DNA of 64,000 nucleotides from Mycobacterium sp. DL (GCF_039729195.1 NZ_CP155796.1:3658001-3722000); one strand, 5' to 3'; shown: positions 26,035 to 37,139, numbered from the stretch's first letter. The notes: generated by a model from the letters alone, not told the origin. Translations and numbers: made by a program.

Positions 26035-26939
26035 AAGCCCAGCCGGCCCAGCTGTTTGGGATCGCGCTGCCAGTTCTTGGCGATCTTGACGCGCAGGTCC
26101 AGATAGACCTTGGTGCCGAGCAGCTTCTCGATCTGCGTGCGGGCGGCGGTGCCCACCTCACGCAGCCGCTCGCCGCCCTTGCCGATCACGATGCCCTTCT
26201 GGGAGTCGCGCTCGACGTAGAGGATGGCGTGCACGTCCATCAGGGGCTGATCTTCGGGGCGGTCCGGTCGCAGTTCCATCTCGTCGATCACCACGGCCAG
26301 CGAGTGCGGCAACTCGTCGCGGACACCCTCCAGCGCCGCCTCCCGGATCAGCTCGGCGATGAGCGTCTCCTCGGGTTCGTCGGTGAGCTCGCCGTCGGGG
26401 TAGAACGCCGGACCCGGCGGCAGTTGGGCGACCAGCACGTCGACGAGCACGTCGAGTCGCTCGCCGGAGGTCGCCGACACCGGCACGATCTCGGTGTCGG
26501 GGCCGACGAGTTCGCTGACCGCCACGAGCTGTTCGGCGACCCGCTCCCGGGACACCTTGTCGGTCTTGGTGACAACCGCGACCAGCGTGGTCCGCGGGGC
26601 CACGGCGCGGATCTGCTCGAGGATCCACCGGTCCCCCGGCCCGATCTTCTCGTCGGCCGGGATGCACATCCCGATCACGTCCACCTCGGAGTAGGTGCCC
26701 TTGACCAGATCGTTGAGGCGCTGCCCCAGCAGTGTGCGGGGGCGGTGCAGGCCGGGGGTGTCGACCAGCACGATCTGGAAGTCGTCGCGATGCACGATGC
26801 CCCGGATCGTGTGTCGGGTGGTCTGTGGCCGGTTCGACGTGATCGCCACCTTGGTGCCGACCAGCGCATTGGTCAGCGTCGACTTCCCGGTGTTCGGCCT
26901 GCCGACGAAACAGACGAAGCCCGAACGGAATTCGGTCAC
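26031..26939 (-). CDS. era: GTPase Era
   Basis: 302-residue ribosome-assembly GTPase. The G domain has G1 GRPNTGKST (13-21), G3 DTPGLHRP and G4 TKTD, followed by the C-terminal KH domain (GIVIGKGGERLREVGTAARTQIEKLL) that binds the 3' end of 16S rRNA. Start GTG 26939 overlaps the previous gene's stop by 4 bases (GTGA). It is the last gene of the phoH-ybeY-CNNM-CDA-era operon, a set concerned largely with rRNA maturation. Confidence 0.96.
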   Translation of the reverse strand: MTEFRSGFVCFVGRPNTGKSTLTNALVGTKVAITSNRPQTTRHTIRGIVHRDDFQIVLVDTPGLHRPRTLLGQRLNDLVKGTYSEVDVIGMCIPADEKIGPGDRWILEQIRAVAPRTTLVAVVTKTDKVSRERVAEQLVAVSELVGPDTEIVPVSATSGERLDVLVDVLVAQLPPGPAFYPDGELTDEPEETLIAELIREAALEGVRDELPHSLAVVIDEMELRPDRPEDQPLMDVHAILYVERDSQKGIVIGKGGERLREVGTAARTQIEKLLGTKVYLDLRVKIAKNWQRDPKQLGRLGF

Positions 26940-27253
26940 AGCACCGCGCCTGACCGGTCGGTGACGATGATCTCGGCGTCACCGGACAGGTCGTGCACCG
27001 CAGAGACGCCGGGGTCGTCGGACGATCCGCCGACGAGAACCGCGGCCTCGAGGCCGCTGGCACCGCTGGACACCGCGGCGGCAACCGCCGCCTGAAGTGC
27101 CGTCAACTCCAGCGACCTCAACACGACGGGGGCTCCGGCGTAGGTGCGGCCGTCGGCGTCGCGGACCGCCGCGCCGCCTGCCGCCTCGGCCCGGGCCATC
27201 GCGCCGCGGGCGAGCACCACCAGTTTCTGGTCTTCGGGACTCAGCTCGTTCAC
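26936..27253 (-). CDS. Cytidine deaminase-like protein without obvious zinc site (Rv2365c-type)
   Basis: 105 residues from GTG 27253. The layout suggests the cytidine deaminase fold ([33 protein letters not shown], then [27 protein letters not shown]). The usual catalytic HAE/CAE and PCxxC zinc ligands are absent: no His or Cys lies at those points. It may therefore be a non-catalytic member, as the M. tuberculosis homologue in this operon appears to be. It overlaps both neighbours by 4 bases (GTGA), so it is translated with them. Confidence 0.78.
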   Translation of the reverse strand: MNELSPEDQKLVVLARGAMARAEAAGGAAVRDADGRTYAGAPVVLRSLELTALQAAVAAAVSSGASGLEAAVLVGGSSDDPGVSAVHDLSGDAEIIVTDRSGAVL

Positions 27254-28551
27254 TCGCGTTCTTCTCCGTCGTCGTCGGCGTTCGGTTCGGCAGGGCTGAC
27301 CAGGACGGTGCCGATCCGTACTCGGCCCCGTGGGTCCGGACCTCCTTCTGCGCGCAACCGCAGACCGTCCCACATCACCTCGGCGCCGGGCAGCGGAACG
27401 CGCCCGAGTTCGAGTGCGACAAGGCCGCCGACGGTATCCACGTCGAGGTTCTCGTCGAACTCGACGTCGTAGAGCTCGCTGAGGTCTTCGATGGGCAACC
27501 GGGCCGACACCCGGTAGGACTTGTCCCCCAGATCTTCGATGGGGGCGACCTCGTCGGTGTCGTACTCGTCGGCGATCTCGCCCACGATCTCCTCGAGCAC
27601 GTCCTCGATCGTCACCAGGCCCGCGATCGCGCCGTACTCGTCGACGAGCAGCACCATGTGAACCCGGTCGAGCTGCATCTCCCGCAGCAGTGCGTCGAGC
27701 GGCTTGGAGTCGGGGACGAACGCCGCCTTGCGCATCACGTCCGACACGGCGGTGTCACGCCCGCCGTTGGTCGAGTTGTAGGTGCGCTGCACAAGATCTT
27801 TGAGGTAGACCACACCGACGACGTCGTCGACGTTCTCCCCGATCACCGGGATGCGCGAATGACCGCTGCGCACCGCCAACGATGTGGCCTGGCCCGCGGT
27901 CTTGTCGCTCTCGATCCACACCATCTCGGTGCGGGGCACCATCACCTCCCGCGCCGGGGTGTCGCCGAGCTCGAACACCGACTGGATCATCCGGCGTTCG
28001 TCGTCGGCCACCACGCCTCGCTGCTGGGCCAGGTCGACGACCTCCCGCAGCTCGATCTCGGAGGCGAACGGGCCGTTGCGGAACCCGCGGCCCGGCGTAA
28101 GCGCGTTGCCCAGCAACACCAGCAGTCGGCTCACCGGGAGCAGCAACACCGAGATGGCCTGCAGCGGCAGGGCTGTGAGCAGTGCGATGGTGTAGGCGTT
28201 CTGTCGACCGACCGTGCGCGGCCCGACACCGATCGCCACGAAGCTGACCACCACCATGATCACCGCCGCGGCGAACAGCCCCCACGTCACACCGAGGCCG
28301 CCGTCCAGGTAGGCCGCCAACAGCACCGTCGCGCTCACCTCGCAGGTGATGCGAAGCAGCACAATGAGATTGATGAAGCGCGCCCGCTCGCCCATCACCC
28401 GCGACAGCCGGACCGCACCGGGTCGTTCGTCGCGGACGAGTTCCTCGACGCGCGCCATCGACACCGTGCTCAACGCCGCGTCGATCGCCGCGAACAGCCC
28501 TCCGAAGGCAACCAGCACGATGGCGCTGATCAGTTGTCCGACGGGGCTCAC
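27250..28551 (-). CDS. CNNM/CorC-type transporter with CBS pair (Rv2366c-type)
   Basis: 433-residue membrane protein of the hemolysin C/CorC/CNNM family. An N-terminal CNNM transmembrane domain of about four helices ([31 protein letters not shown] to [16 protein letters not shown]) is followed by two CBS domains ([16 protein letters not shown] ... [29 protein letters not shown]) and the C-terminal CorC/HlyC domain ([20 protein letters not shown]). Relatives handle Mg2+ efflux with nucleotide sensing by CBS. Start GTG 28551 overlaps ybeY by 4 bases. An upstream extension is a ybeY shadow. Confidence 0.9.
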   Translation of the reverse strand: MSPVGQLISAIVLVAFGGLFAAIDAALSTVSMARVEELVRDERPGAVRLSRVMGERARFINLIVLLRITCEVSATVLLAAYLDGGLGVTWGLFAAAVIMVVVSFVAIGVGPRTVGRQNAYTIALLTALPLQAISVLLLPVSRLLVLLGNALTPGRGFRNGPFASEIELREVVDLAQQRGVVADDERRMIQSVFELGDTPAREVMVPRTEMVWIESDKTAGQATSLAVRSGHSRIPVIGENVDDVVGVVYLKDLVQRTYNSTNGGRDTAVSDVMRKAAFVPDSKPLDALLREMQLDRVHMVLLVDEYGAIAGLVTIEDVLEEIVGEIADEYDTDEVAPIEDLGDKSYRVSARLPIEDLSELYDVEFDENLDVDTVGGLVALELGRVPLPGAEVMWDGLRLRAEGGPDPRGRVRIGTVLVSPAEPNADDDGEERE

Positions 28552-29084
28552 GGTTCGTCGAACAGTCGCGACTTGTCCACCAGTCGGCGATCCTTCTCGA
28601 TCTGCCGGTCCTGGTAGTAGGACTCGACCTGATCGGCCACCCACTCCTCGAGCAATTGGCGCTGCAGCGCGAACATCTCTTTTTCCTCGTCGGGTTCGGC
28701 GTGGTCATAGCCCAGCAGGTGCAGCACGCCGTGCACGGTGAGCAGCGCCAGTTCCTGACCGAGCGTGTGCCCGGCGTCGGCGGCCTGCTTGGCAGCGAAC
28801 TCCGGACAGAGCACGATGTCGCCGAGCATCGACGGGCCGGGCTCGGGGGCATCCGGCCTGCCGCCGGGCTCGAGTTCGTCCATCGGGAAACTCATGACGT
28901 CTGTCGGACCGGGCAGATCCATCCACCGCATGTGCAGGTCGGCCATCGCGGCGGTGTCGAGCAGCACCATCGACAGTTCGGCGGCCGGATTGACGTCCAT
29001 CTTGCGAATGACGAACTGGGCGACGCTGATCAGTTCCTGTTCGGACACGTCGATGCCCGACTCGTTGGCAACCTCGATGCTCAT
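28548..29084 (-). CDS. ybeY: Endoribonuclease YbeY, 16S rRNA maturation factor
   Basis: 178 residues from ATG 29084. The zinc site is H118-x3-H122-x5-H128 in [11 protein letters not shown], and the conserved [10 protein letters not shown] segment is present. YbeY works with ribosome factors in 16S 3' end processing and 70S quality control. Its place between phoH and the CNNM gene, upstream of era, is the classic bacterial order. The start lies 10 bases after the phoH stop. Confidence 0.95.
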   Translation of the reverse strand: MSIEVANESGIDVSEQELISVAQFVIRKMDVNPAAELSMVLLDTAAMADLHMRWMDLPGPTDVMSFPMDELEPGGRPDAPEPGPSMLGDIVLCPEFAAKQAADAGHTLGQELALLTVHGVLHLLGYDHAEPDEEKEMFALQRQLLEEWVADQVESYYQDRQIEKDRRLVDKSRLFDEP

Positions 29085-29094
29085 GGGTCGGCCG

Positions 29095-30141
29095 CTACCG
29101 CCTCGGTCTGCCGGTGTTCGTCGAGCGGCGTTGCGCCCGGTTCATCAGCGTCGGCTCCTCGGATTTGGCGTATGCGTCCACGATCTCGGCCACCAGGCGA
29201 TGCCGGACCACGTCCGCGCTGGTGAGCTCGGCGAAGTGGATGTCGTCGATCCCGTCGAGGATGCGCATCGCCGCACGCAACCCGGAGGCGGCGCCACCGG
29301 GCAGGTCGACCTGCGTGATATCGCCTGTCACAACGATTTTCGCGCCGAAGCCGAGCCGGGTGAGGAACATCTTCATCTGCTCGGCGGTGGTGTTCTGCGC
29401 CTCGTCGAGGATGATGAACGCGTCATTGAGGGTGCGGCCGCGCATGAAAGCCAGCGGCGCAACCTCGATCACGCCGGCGCTCATCAACTTCGGGATCAAC
29501 TCCGGATCCATCATGTCGTGCAGCGCGTCGTAGAGCGGGCGTAGGTACGGATCGATCTTCTCGTACAGCGTGCCGGGCAGAAAGCCAAGGCTCTCACCGG
29601 CTTCCACTGCCGGGCGGGTGAGGATGATCCGGCTCACCTGCTTGGTCTGAAGCGCACTGACGGCCTTGGCCATCGCCAGGTAGGTCTTTCCGGTGCCGGC
29701 CGGGCCGATGCCGAACACGATGGTGTGCGCGTCGATCGCGTCGACGTAGCGCTTCTGGTTAAGCGTCTTGGGCCTGATCGTCTTGCCGCGACGCGACAGG
29801 ATGTCCAGCGTCAGCACCTCTGCCGGGGACTCCTCGACCGTGCCCGTCAGCATCGCCACACTGCGGCGCACCGCGTCCGGTTTCAGCGCCTGACCGCTGG
29901 CCACGACCTCGATCAACTCCGAGATCGCCCGCTCGGCCAGAGCGACGTCGGCGGGGTCACCCGACAGCGTGATCGCGTTGCCTCGGGCGTGGATGTCGGC
30001 GGACAGGATGCGCTCGAGAGCGCGGAGGTTCTCGTCAGAGGAACCGAGAAGGCCCACGACGAGGTCGGGCGGAACGGTAATGCTGCTGCGGACCGGCGTT
30101 CCGGGTGCGTCCGAGGCGGCGTTCGACTCGCGGGGGCTCAC
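29095..30141 (-). CDS. phoH: PhoH-like ATPase (PhoH1, Rv2368c-type)
   Basis: 348 residues from GTG 30141. An N-terminal KH-like region ([23 protein letters not shown]) is followed by the ATPase with Walker A GPAGTGKT (146-153) and Walker [10 protein letters not shown], and the conserved [10 protein letters not shown]. Function is probably RNA-related, judged by homology and by its partners ybeY and era. An upstream GTG at 30234 would add 31 residues that look random; homologues support the shorter start. First gene of the operon; the promoter should lie in the 103 bases up to 30244. Confidence 0.93.
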   Translation of the reverse strand: MSPRESNAASDAPGTPVRSSITVPPDLVVGLLGSSDENLRALERILSADIHARGNAITLSGDPADVALAERAISELIEVVASGQALKPDAVRRSVAMLTGTVEESPAEVLTLDILSRRGKTIRPKTLNQKRYVDAIDAHTIVFGIGPAGTGKTYLAMAKAVSALQTKQVSRIILTRPAVEAGESLGFLPGTLYEKIDPYLRPLYDALHDMMDPELIPKLMSAGVIEVAPLAFMRGRTLNDAFIILDEAQNTTAEQMKMFLTRLGFGAKIVVTGDITQVDLPGGAASGLRAAMRILDGIDDIHFAELTSADVVRHRLVAEIVDAYAKSEEPTLMNRAQRRSTNTGRPRR

Positions 30142-30244
30142 GTGCGGTTTTCTGCCTGCTTCCTCTGTTTCGACTCTCAGATTCCAGCCGGTCCGGCCGA
30201 ATCGAAACCCCAGTTTAGCGCCGTCGCCCGTCACGTCCCAACGG

Positions 30245-33127
30245 TTATGACGGCGGCCCCACCGGGATCGGCTGCGTCGACTCGACCGGGCGCGACGGCG
30301 GCGGACGCAGCGGCCGGGTGCGCACCGGCACCGGCCACCAGAACCAGCGGCCCAGCAGGGTGGCGATCGACGGCATCATGAACGCCCGCACGATGAACGT
30401 GTCGAACAGCAGCCCCAGACCGATCGTCGTCCCGACCTGGGCCATGATCTTCAGGTCGCTGACCACCATCGATCCCATCGTCAGCGCGAACACCACCCCG
30501 GCCACCGTCACGACGCTGCCGGTGCCACCGATGGCCCGGATCATCCCGGTCTTGAGCCCGGCGGGGATCTCCTCTTTGAACCGCGACACCAGCAGCAGGT
30601 TGTAGTCCGACCCGACGGCAATCAGCGCGATGATCGACAGCGCGAGCACCATCCAGTGCAGTTCGATGCCGATGATGTGCTGCCAGATCAGGATCGAGAT
30701 CCCGAACGACGCACCCAGTGACAGCGTGACGGTGCCGACGATGACCAGCGCGGCGACCAGACTGCGCGTCAGCACGAGCATGATCATCAGGACCAGACAC
30801 ATCGCCGAGATCACCGCGATCAGAAGGTCGTAGCTGGATCCGTCGGACATGTCCTTGAACGTCGCCGCGGTGCCACCCAGTTGGATCGTCGCATCTTCGA
30901 GGGGGGTGCCCTTGAGCGCTTCGATCGCCGCGATCTTGATCGGCTCGACCCGCTGCAGCGCTTCCTCGGTGGTCGGACTCCCGCGGTGCGCGATGAGCAT
31001 GCGCACGGTCTTGCCGTCGGGTGAGAAGAAGCTCTCCATGGCCCGCTTGAAGTCCTCGTTCTCGAACACCTCGGGCGGCAGATAGAACGAGTCGTCGTTC
31101 TTCGCCGAGTCGAACGCCTTGCCCATCTCCGTGGAGTCGCGGGTCAGTTCGTCCATCTGGTCGTAGAAGCCGCCCATGGTGGCGTAGGTCGTCAGCATCA
31201 TCTGCTGCATGTTCTCCATGGTCGCGATCATCGGCGGGAACGTCGCCAGCATCTGCGGCAGCAGCACCTTCATCTCGGCCATGTTCGTCACCGCTTTGTC
31301 GAACGTGTCGGTCATCAGGCTGATGCCGTCCATGGAGTCGAAGATCGACCGGAACGACCAGCAGATCGGGATGTTGTAGCAGTGCGGCTCCCAATAGAAG
31401 TAGTTGCGGATCGGCCGCCACATATCGTCGAAATCGGCGATCGTGTCCCGGATCTGGTGGACCGTGTCCCGCATCTCCGTCATGTCGTCGATCATCTCGG
31501 TGGTGATGGCGGAGAACTTCGTCATCAGCGAGTACATCGTCCGCATCGTGGCGATCGTCGTGCCGATGTCGTCGGCCTGGGTTCGCATGTCGGCGATGCG
31601 GTCCTTCATCAGCTTCATGTTCTGTTGCTGACCGACGCCCTGCATGCTGATCAGGAAAGGGATCGAGGTGTGCGCGATCGGAGCCCCGTCCGGACGGCTC
31701 GGCGCCTGCACGCGCGCGATGCCCTCGACACCGAACACTCTCTTGGCGAGCCGATCGAGGACCAGGAAGTCCGACGGGTTGCGCAGATCGCGGTCGGCCT
31801 CGACGAGGAGCACCTCGGGGCTCATCCGCGACAGCGAGAAATGCTCGGTCGCCGCCTGCAGGCCGGCGTTCGCCGGGATGGACGCCGGGATGTAGCGGGT
31901 GTCGTCGTAGCTGGTCTGGTAACCGGGCAGGGCGGCCAACCCGACCAGAGCCAGGGCCAGCGACGCCACCAGGATGGGACCGGGCCAGCGCACCACCATC
32001 GTGCCGATGCGCCGCCACGCACGGATCCGCATGGCGCGCTTGGGTTCCAGCAGCCCGAAACGGCTGCCGAGGGTGACGATCGCGGGCCCGAGCGTCAGCG
32101 CGACCGCCACCCCGGCGAGGATGCCGACCGCGCACGGGATGCCCATGCTCTGGAAGTAGGGCATCCGGGTCAGCGACAGGCAGAACATCGCGCCGGCGAT
32201 CGTCAGACCGGAACCGAGCACGACGTGCGCGGTGCCACCGAACATCTCGTAGTAGGCCTGCTCGTGGTCGGCGCCGGCGGCCCGGGCCTCCTGGTAGCGG
32301 CCGACCAGGAAGATCGCGTAGTCGGTGCCGGCGGCCACCGCCAGCGAGATCAGCAGGTTCACCGCGAACGTGGACAGCTCGATGACCTGGAAGTGACCCA
32401 GCGCCGCCACCAGCCCGCGGGCCACCGACATCTGGATGAACACCATCACCAGCAGCAGGATCACCGTCGTGACCGAGCGGTAGAAGAACAACAGCACCAC
32501 GATGATCACCGCGAAGGTCACCAGCAGGATGCGCAGCATGCTGCTCTCGCCGGCGATGTTCACGTCGGCGGTCAGCGCGGCCGGCCCGGTCAGGTGGACC
32601 TGCACGCCGGGCGGAGGCGGCGACCTGTCGACGATGTCCCGGACGGCCGCCACCGATTCGTTGGACTCGGTCTCGCCCATGTTTCCGGCCAGGTTCACCG
32701 CGACGTAGGCCGCTCTGCCGTCCGAACTCTGCGCGGCGGCTTCGGTCAGCGGGTCGCCCCACATGTCCTGGATGCTGCGGACGTGGTCGGAGTCGGCCTC
32801 GAGCTTGGTGACGAGCTGCTCGTAGTAGGTGTGCGCGTCGTCGCCCAGTGGCTGGTCGCTCTCCAGGACGATCATCGCGATGGAGTCGGAGTCGGACTCC
32901 CCGAACAGCCGACCCATGTCGGACATCGCCTGCATCGACGGGGCGTCACTCGGACTCATCGACACGGCGTTCTGGCTGGCCACCACCTCCAGCTGAGGCA
33001 CCAGGACGTTGAGCGCGACCACCACCAGCAGCCAACCGAGCAGGATCGGAACGGCGAGACGGCGAATCCAGCGTGCGATCGCCGACGGTTCCCGAACGGA
33101 TCTACCGGTATGGGCGGTCAGGCTCAT
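30245..33127 (-). CDS. MmpL-family RND transporter (MmpL4/MmpL5-like)
   Basis: 960-residue RND transporter with two repeats: one helix, a periplasmic domain, then five helices each. It has the characteristic [15 protein letters not shown] and [14 protein letters not shown] segments whose Asp and Tyr form the proton relay. The second periplasmic domain (about residues 480-690) is a long Met-rich helical hairpin with the paired Cys CYNIPIC, the coiled-coil tip typical of MmpL4/5, which export mycobactin and carboxymycobactin together with MmpS. Start ATG 33127 overlaps the mmpS stop (ATGA). A siderophore export role is inferred from type, partner and IdeR box. Confidence 0.9.
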   Translation of the reverse strand: MSLTAHTGRSVREPSAIARWIRRLAVPILLGWLLVVVALNVLVPQLEVVASQNAVSMSPSDAPSMQAMSDMGRLFGESDSDSIAMIVLESDQPLGDDAHTYYEQLVTKLEADSDHVRSIQDMWGDPLTEAAAQSSDGRAAYVAVNLAGNMGETESNESVAAVRDIVDRSPPPPGVQVHLTGPAALTADVNIAGESSMLRILLVTFAVIIVVLLFFYRSVTTVILLLVMVFIQMSVARGLVAALGHFQVIELSTFAVNLLISLAVAAGTDYAIFLVGRYQEARAAGADHEQAYYEMFGGTAHVVLGSGLTIAGAMFCLSLTRMPYFQSMGIPCAVGILAGVAVALTLGPAIVTLGSRFGLLEPKRAMRIRAWRRIGTMVVRWPGPILVASLALALVGLAALPGYQTSYDDTRYIPASIPANAGLQAATEHFSLSRMSPEVLLVEADRDLRNPSDFLVLDRLAKRVFGVEGIARVQAPSRPDGAPIAHTSIPFLISMQGVGQQQNMKLMKDRIADMRTQADDIGTTIATMRTMYSLMTKFSAITTEMIDDMTEMRDTVHQIRDTIADFDDMWRPIRNYFYWEPHCYNIPICWSFRSIFDSMDGISLMTDTFDKAVTNMAEMKVLLPQMLATFPPMIATMENMQQMMLTTYATMGGFYDQMDELTRDSTEMGKAFDSAKNDDSFYLPPEVFENEDFKRAMESFFSPDGKTVRMLIAHRGSPTTEEALQRVEPIKIAAIEALKGTPLEDATIQLGGTAATFKDMSDGSSYDLLIAVISAMCLVLMIMLVLTRSLVAALVIVGTVTLSLGASFGISILIWQHIIGIELHWMVLALSIIALIAVGSDYNLLLVSRFKEEIPAGLKTGMIRAIGGTGSVVTVAGVVFALTMGSMVVSDLKIMAQVGTTIGLGLLFDTFIVRAFMMPSIATLLGRWFWWPVPVRTRPLRPPPSRPVESTQPIPVGPPS

Positions 33128-33543
33128 GCGGATTTCGTGAAGCAGTAGATGTATGCGGATACGTTGTAGGCGGTGCGCTCGTCCTTGACCACGTCGTCAG
33201 CCAGGATCCGGCAGCCGATGAAATCGCTGTCGCCTTGTGCCACAACATTTCCCACCATCGCCGGAGAGTTGCTCTCGACCACGACCGACCACGGCAGCGT
33301 GGCCCCGACGATCTGGTTGGGATCACCCTCGGCGTCGATGTAGTTGATGTCTGCCACCGCGCCGGGCGGACCGAAGACCTCGTAGCGAACCCGCTTGGGG
33401 TCGGACTTGTTCGATTCCTCGGACATGTTCCCCGCGTAGGTCGGCAGCTGTTCGGAGCCGAAGATGCCGCGGATCCGCCATACGGTGAATCCGCCGACGA
33501 CGACTACGACCACCAAAACGAGCGGGATCCACGCTCGGGTCAC
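33124..33543 (-). CDS. MmpS-family accessory protein
   Basis: 139 residues from GTG 33543. A single N-terminal membrane helix ([20 protein letters not shown]) precedes a periplasmic beta domain of the MmpS type ([26 protein letters not shown] ... [31 protein letters not shown], then [10 protein letters not shown]), with two Cys likely forming a disulphide. MmpS4/5 work with MmpL4/5 in siderophore export. Directly coupled to the mmpL gene. The pair lies between phoH and rsmE and is not in that position in M. tuberculosis as I recall it. Confidence 0.9.
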   Translation of the reverse strand: MTRAWIPLVLVVVVVVGGFTVWRIRGIFGSEQLPTYAGNMSEESNKSDPKRVRYEVFGPPGAVADINYIDAEGDPNQIVGATLPWSVVVESNSPAMVGNVVAQGDSDFIGCRILADDVVKDERTAYNVSAYIYCFTKSA

Positions 33544-33586
33544 ACGGGTGAGAATCAGGAGTCCTTCGCCCTCGGGTACATCTTCA

Positions 33587-33605
33587 GAAGGGAAGGCTAA
33601 CCTAT
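33587..33605. promoter_or_regulatory. Candidate IdeR iron box upstream of mmpS-mmpL
   Basis: GAAGGGAAGGCTAACCTAT matches the 19-bp IdeR consensus TTAGGTTAGGCTAACCTAA at 14 of 19 positions, including the right half GGCTAACCTA in full. It lies 44 bases upstream of the mmpS start. IdeR with Fe2+ represses siderophore genes, so mmpS-mmpL would be switched on by iron starvation together with the mbt genes. Confidence 0.6.
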
Positions 33606-33643
33606 CTAACGAACGGGACGGGAGCTACCCCCCGGGGGTGTGG

Positions 33644-34384
33644 TCAGCGCCATCTCGGCGTGAGTACACCCAGCGCGCCGAGCGCCACCGCCGCAGCCGT
33701 CGACGTCCGCAACACCGTCGGCCCCAGCCGCACCGGGAGGGCGCCGGCATCGGCCAGCGCGGTGAGTTCGTCATCGGAAATGCCACCTTCGGGTCCAATG
33801 ACCAGTGTGAGCCCGGCGCTCTCCCCGACCGCCACGTCGGCCAGCGCGGTCGTCGCGGACTCGTGCAGGATCAGCACGGTCGACGCCGCCGCGGCGCGCA
33901 CCCGATCGACGAGTTCCGCCGTGGAGACGACACCGTCGACGGTCGGGACGTACGGACGTCTCGACTGGCGGGCGGCCGCCCGCGCCACGGCGCTCCACCG
34001 GCGCAGCCCTTTGTCGACCTTCGCGGGCCCGTCCCAGCGGGCCACGCAGCGCGACGCCTGCCATGCGACGAAGGCGTCCGCCCCCACCTCCGTCGCCAAC
34101 TCGACGGCCAGCTCCGAGCGCTCCGATTTGGGCAGCGCCTGCACCACGGTGACCGTCGGCGCGGGTCGCGGCACCAGACGACGATCCTGCAACCGGGCCG
34201 ACAGCCGGCCCTTGGCGACGTCCTCGACGATGCAGTGCGCCACCGTGCCGACCCCGTCGCTCAGGTCGAGGTGCTCACCGGGTCGGGTGCGGCGGACGTT
34301 GGCGGCATGGAACCCCTCGTCGCCGTCGACGATCGCGAGGTCGCCGACCTCGGGCAGGTCTTCGACGTAGAAGAGACTGCGCAC
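33644..34384 (-). CDS. rsmE: 16S rRNA (uracil-1498 N3)-methyltransferase RsmE
   Basis: 246-residue SPOUT methyltransferase. It has the N-terminal PUA-like domain ([21 protein letters not shown]) and the C-terminal knot with [14 protein letters not shown] and [16 protein letters not shown], which bind S-adenosylmethionine. Start GTG 34384, 6 bases after the dnaJ2 stop, so it is in the hrcA-dnaJ2-rsmE transcript, as in M. tuberculosis (Rv2372c). Confidence 0.94.
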   Translation of the reverse strand: MRSLFYVEDLPEVGDLAIVDGDEGFHAANVRRTRPGEHLDLSDGVGTVAHCIVEDVAKGRLSARLQDRRLVPRPAPTVTVVQALPKSERSELAVELATEVGADAFVAWQASRCVARWDGPAKVDKGLRRWSAVARAAARQSRRPYVPTVDGVVSTAELVDRVRAAAASTVLILHESATTALADVAVGESAGLTLVIGPEGGISDDELTALADAGALPVRLGPTVLRTSTAAAVALGALGVLTPRWR

Positions 34385-34390
34385 TGCGCG

Positions 34391-35539
34391 CTAGCGGCCG
34401 GTGAAGGTTTCGCGCAACCGGTTGAACAGGCCGCCGCCGTGCGAGTTGCTGTTGTTCTGCGCGGTGCGCACCTCGGCCGCGCCCTTGCTGCGCTCCTTGA
34501 ACGCGCGCAGCAGTTCGACGTCCTCGTGGTCGAGCCGGGAGGGCACGACGACGTCGATGTGGGCGTGCAGGTTGCCGCGCACCCCCGAGCGCAGATGGGG
34601 CATGCCGTGGCCACGCAGCGTGGTGATCGCGCCGGGTTGTGTCCCGGCGCCGACGGTGATGTCGATGGGTCCGTCGAGGATCGCGTCGACGGTGACCGTG
34701 GTGCCCAGCGCGGCGTCGACCATCGGCACCGAGATGGTGCAGTGCAGGTCGTCGCCATCGCGGACGAAGATGTCGTGGGGCTTCTCGTGCACCTCGACGT
34801 ACAGGTCGCCCGCCGGGCCGCCACCGGGTCCGACCTCGCCCTGCGCGGCCAGTCGCACGCGCATCCCGTCACCGACCCCGGCCGGGATCTTGACGCTGAT
34901 GTCGCGACGTGCGCGCACCCGGCCGTCGCCGGCGCACCGGTTGCACGGATCCGGGATGACCTCGCCGACGCCGCCGCACACCGGACACGGACGCGACGTC
35001 ATCACCTGGCCCAGCAGCGAACGCTGCACGGTCTGGATCTCGCCGCGGCCGCCGCAGGTGTCGCACGCCACCGGCGTCGAGTTGCCGTGGGTGCCCCGGC
35101 CCTGGCACAGGTCGCACAGGATCGCGGTGTCGACGGTGACCTGCTTGGTCACGCCCGTCGCACACTCGGTCAGGTCCAGCCGCATGCGCAGCAGCGAATC
35201 CGACCCGGGTCGGACCCGGCCCGTCGGTCCGCGCGAGCTGGGCCCACCGCCGAAGAAGGCCTCGAAGACGTCGCCCAGACCACCGAAACCGCCGAATCCT
35301 CCGGCGCCGCCGGCCCCGGCGGACTCCAGTGGATCGCCGCCCATGTCGACGATGCGACGCTTTTCCGGGTCACTGAGCACCTCGTAGGCGGCGCTGATCT
35401 CCTTGAAGCGCGCCTGCGCCGCCTCGTCGGGGTTCACGTCGGGGTGCAGCTCGCGAGCGAGCTTTCGATAGGCGCGCTTGATCTCCGAATCACTCGCGCC
35501 GGTGCTCACCCCGAGCATGCCGTAATAGTCGCGTGCCAC
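34391..35539 (-). CDS. dnaJ2: Chaperone DnaJ (DnaJ2)
   Basis: 382 residues. It has the J domain with HPD in [13 protein letters not shown], a Gly/Phe-rich linker ([22 protein letters not shown]), the zinc domain with four CxxCxGxG-type repeats ([32 protein letters not shown]), and the two-part C-terminal substrate domain. Start GTG 35539 gives [11 protein letters not shown], the family N-terminus; a TTG two codons upstream is less likely. It acts with DnaK in protein folding. Located 44 bases after hrcA. Confidence 0.94.
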   Translation of the reverse strand: MARDYYGMLGVSTGASDSEIKRAYRKLARELHPDVNPDEAAQARFKEISAAYEVLSDPEKRRIVDMGGDPLESAGAGGAGGFGGFGGLGDVFEAFFGGGPSSRGPTGRVRPGSDSLLRMRLDLTECATGVTKQVTVDTAILCDLCQGRGTHGNSTPVACDTCGGRGEIQTVQRSLLGQVMTSRPCPVCGGVGEVIPDPCNRCAGDGRVRARRDISVKIPAGVGDGMRVRLAAQGEVGPGGGPAGDLYVEVHEKPHDIFVRDGDDLHCTISVPMVDAALGTTVTVDAILDGPIDITVGAGTQPGAITTLRGHGMPHLRSGVRGNLHAHIDVVVPSRLDHEDVELLRAFKERSKGAAEVRTAQNNSNSHGGGLFNRLRETFTGR

Positions 35540-35583
35540 GCTCAACCTTTCCCATCCGTTGATCTGTTCGAGACGAACTCAGA

Positions 35584-36615
35584 TCAGCGGCTACCTAGGA
35601 CCTCGCCAATATAGAGAGCAACCGCGGCGACGTTGGCGATGGTTCCCGGATAGTCCATCCGTGTGGGACCCACCACACCCATGCCGCCGAACACCTTGCC
35701 CGAACTGCCGTACGCGGTACTGACCACCGAGGTGCCAGCCATCTGTTCGGCTTCTGTTTCGTGACCGATACGCACGGTCACCTTGCCCGCCTCCTGCTGC
35801 GCAGCCAGCAACCGCAGCACCACGACCTGCTCCTCGAGCGCCTCCAGCACCGAACGCAACGAGCCGCCGAAGTCGGCGGTGTTGTGCGTCAGGTTCGCGG
35901 TGCCACCCAGCAGCAGCCGCTCCTCGCGGTGCTCGACCAGCGACTCCACCAGCACCGTCGCCGACCTGCCGACCGCGTCGGCGAAGCTGCCCTGACCGTT
36001 GAGGTGTGAGGCCAGGTCCGCGACCGCGATGGACGCCGCGGCCAATGGCTTGCCTTCCAGCGCTTGGCCGAGCAGATCACGCAACTGGGACAGTTGCCCG
36101 TCGTCGATGCCGTCGCCGAGTTCGACGATCCGCTGGTCGACACGCCCGGAGTCGGTGATCACCACCAACAGCAGCCGCGCCGGCGTCAACGCCACCACCT
36201 CCAGTCGGCGGACCGACGATGTCGACAGCGTCGGATACTGCACGATCGCGACCTGACGGGTCAGCTGAGCGAGGAGTCGCACCGCGCGGCGCAGCACGTC
36301 GTCGAGGTCGACGCCGGTCTCCAGGAACGTCAGGATCGCGCGTCGCTCCGCGCTCGACATGGGTTTGACGTTGTCGAGACGATCGACGAACTCGCGGTAG
36401 CCCTTCTCGGTGGGCACCCGCCCTGAGCTGGTGTGCGGCTGCGCGATGTAGCCCTCGGCCTCCAGCACCGCCATGTCGTTGCGCACGGTCGCGCTCGACA
36501 CCCCGAGGTTGTGGCGCTCGACCAGAGACTTGGAACCGATGGGCTCTTTGGTGGAAACGAAGTCGGCGACGATGGCGCGCAACACCTCGAAACGACGATC
36601 GTCAGCGCTACTCAC
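35584..36615 (-). CDS. hrcA: Heat-inducible repressor HrcA
   Basis: 343 residues from GTG 36615. An N-terminal winged helix ([51 protein letters not shown]) is followed by the GAF-like domain and the C-terminal [31 protein letters not shown] segment. HrcA binds CIRCE elements upstream of groE genes; I see no CIRCE in this window. First gene of the hrcA-dnaJ2-rsmE group. Confidence 0.95.
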   Translation of the reverse strand: MSSADDRRFEVLRAIVADFVSTKEPIGSKSLVERHNLGVSSATVRNDMAVLEAEGYIAQPHTSSGRVPTEKGYREFVDRLDNVKPMSSAERRAILTFLETGVDLDDVLRRAVRLLAQLTRQVAIVQYPTLSTSSVRRLEVVALTPARLLLVVITDSGRVDQRIVELGDGIDDGQLSQLRDLLGQALEGKPLAAASIAVADLASHLNGQGSFADAVGRSATVLVESLVEHREERLLLGGTANLTHNTADFGGSLRSVLEALEEQVVVLRLLAAQQEAGKVTVRIGHETEAEQMAGTSVVSTAYGSSGKVFGGMGVVGPTRMDYPGTIANVAAVALYIGEVLGSR

Positions 36616-36776
36616 TGTTCACCTGCCTCTCGTGCCCGTTGCGGTCGCTGTTCAGTTTACGGTGACCAGCGGCGGGTTCATCGACCGAGCAACGCGACAC
36701 CCTCGGCCGACGCGGGTTAATCTTGCAGACCTAACAATGTTGCCGGGGGGCCGCAGGGGCAAGCGAAGGCGCGTCG

Positions 36777-37091
36777 ATGATCTTCAAAGGTGTCCGTGAT
36801 GGCAGGCCCTACCCCGACCACGGGCTGTCGCATCGGCAGTGGGCCCAGATCCCGCCACGCCAGATCCGCCTCGACGAACTGGTGATGACGACCACCGTGC
36901 TGGCCCTGGATCGGCTGCTTTCTGAGGACTCCACCTTCTACGGGGATCTGTTCCCGCACGCCGTCCGGTGGCGCGGCAACGTCTACCTCGAAGACGGCCT
37001 GCACCGGGCGGTGCGGGCCGCGCTGCGCAACAGGACGGTCCTGCACGCGCGGGTGTTCGACATGGACGCCCCGCTACCCCAACCCGGCTGA
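36777..37091 (+). CDS. Conserved hypothetical protein (Rv2375-type)
   Basis: 104 residues from ATG 36777, soluble and well conserved in mycobacteria. Segments such as GVRDGRPYPDHGLSHRQWAQIPPRQI, LDRLLSEDSTFYGDLFPHAVRWRG and VYLEDGLHRAVRAALRNRTVLHARV are visible; the last resembles the ParB/sulfiredoxin-type DGxHR motif (EDGLHRA). That motif binds nucleotides or metal in some proteins, but no function is known here. Divergent from hrcA, convergent with mbtH. Confidence 0.8.
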   Translation: MIFKGVRDGRPYPDHGLSHRQWAQIPPRQIRLDELVMTTTVLALDRLLSEDSTFYGDLFPHAVRWRGNVYLEDGLHRAVRAALRNRTVLHARVFDMDAPLPQPG

Positions 37092-37113
37092 CTCCCCCAC
37101 GTTGTTCCGCGAG

Positions 37114-37139
37114 GGCGCGTGTCTGCACACCGACGCGCC
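37114..37139. terminator. Hairpin between Rv2375-like gene and mbtH
   Basis: GGCGCGT (37114-37120) and ACGCGCC (37133-37139) form a 7-bp stem with a 12-base loop, 22 bases after the Rv2375-like stop and 75 bases after the mbtH stop. No T tract. It could stop transcripts from both sides. Confidence is modest because short GC stems are common in this genome. Confidence 0.3.

Noticed and set aside
30142..30234. N-terminal extension of PhoH from GTG 30234
   Set aside because: Residues look random, and known PhoH1 proteins start near the chosen GTG.
36717..36740. Possible IdeR box (TTAATCTTGCAGACCTAA) upstream of the Rv2375-like gene
   Set aside because: Only about 10 of 19 positions match when aligned at fixed length; the half-sites have wrong spacing.
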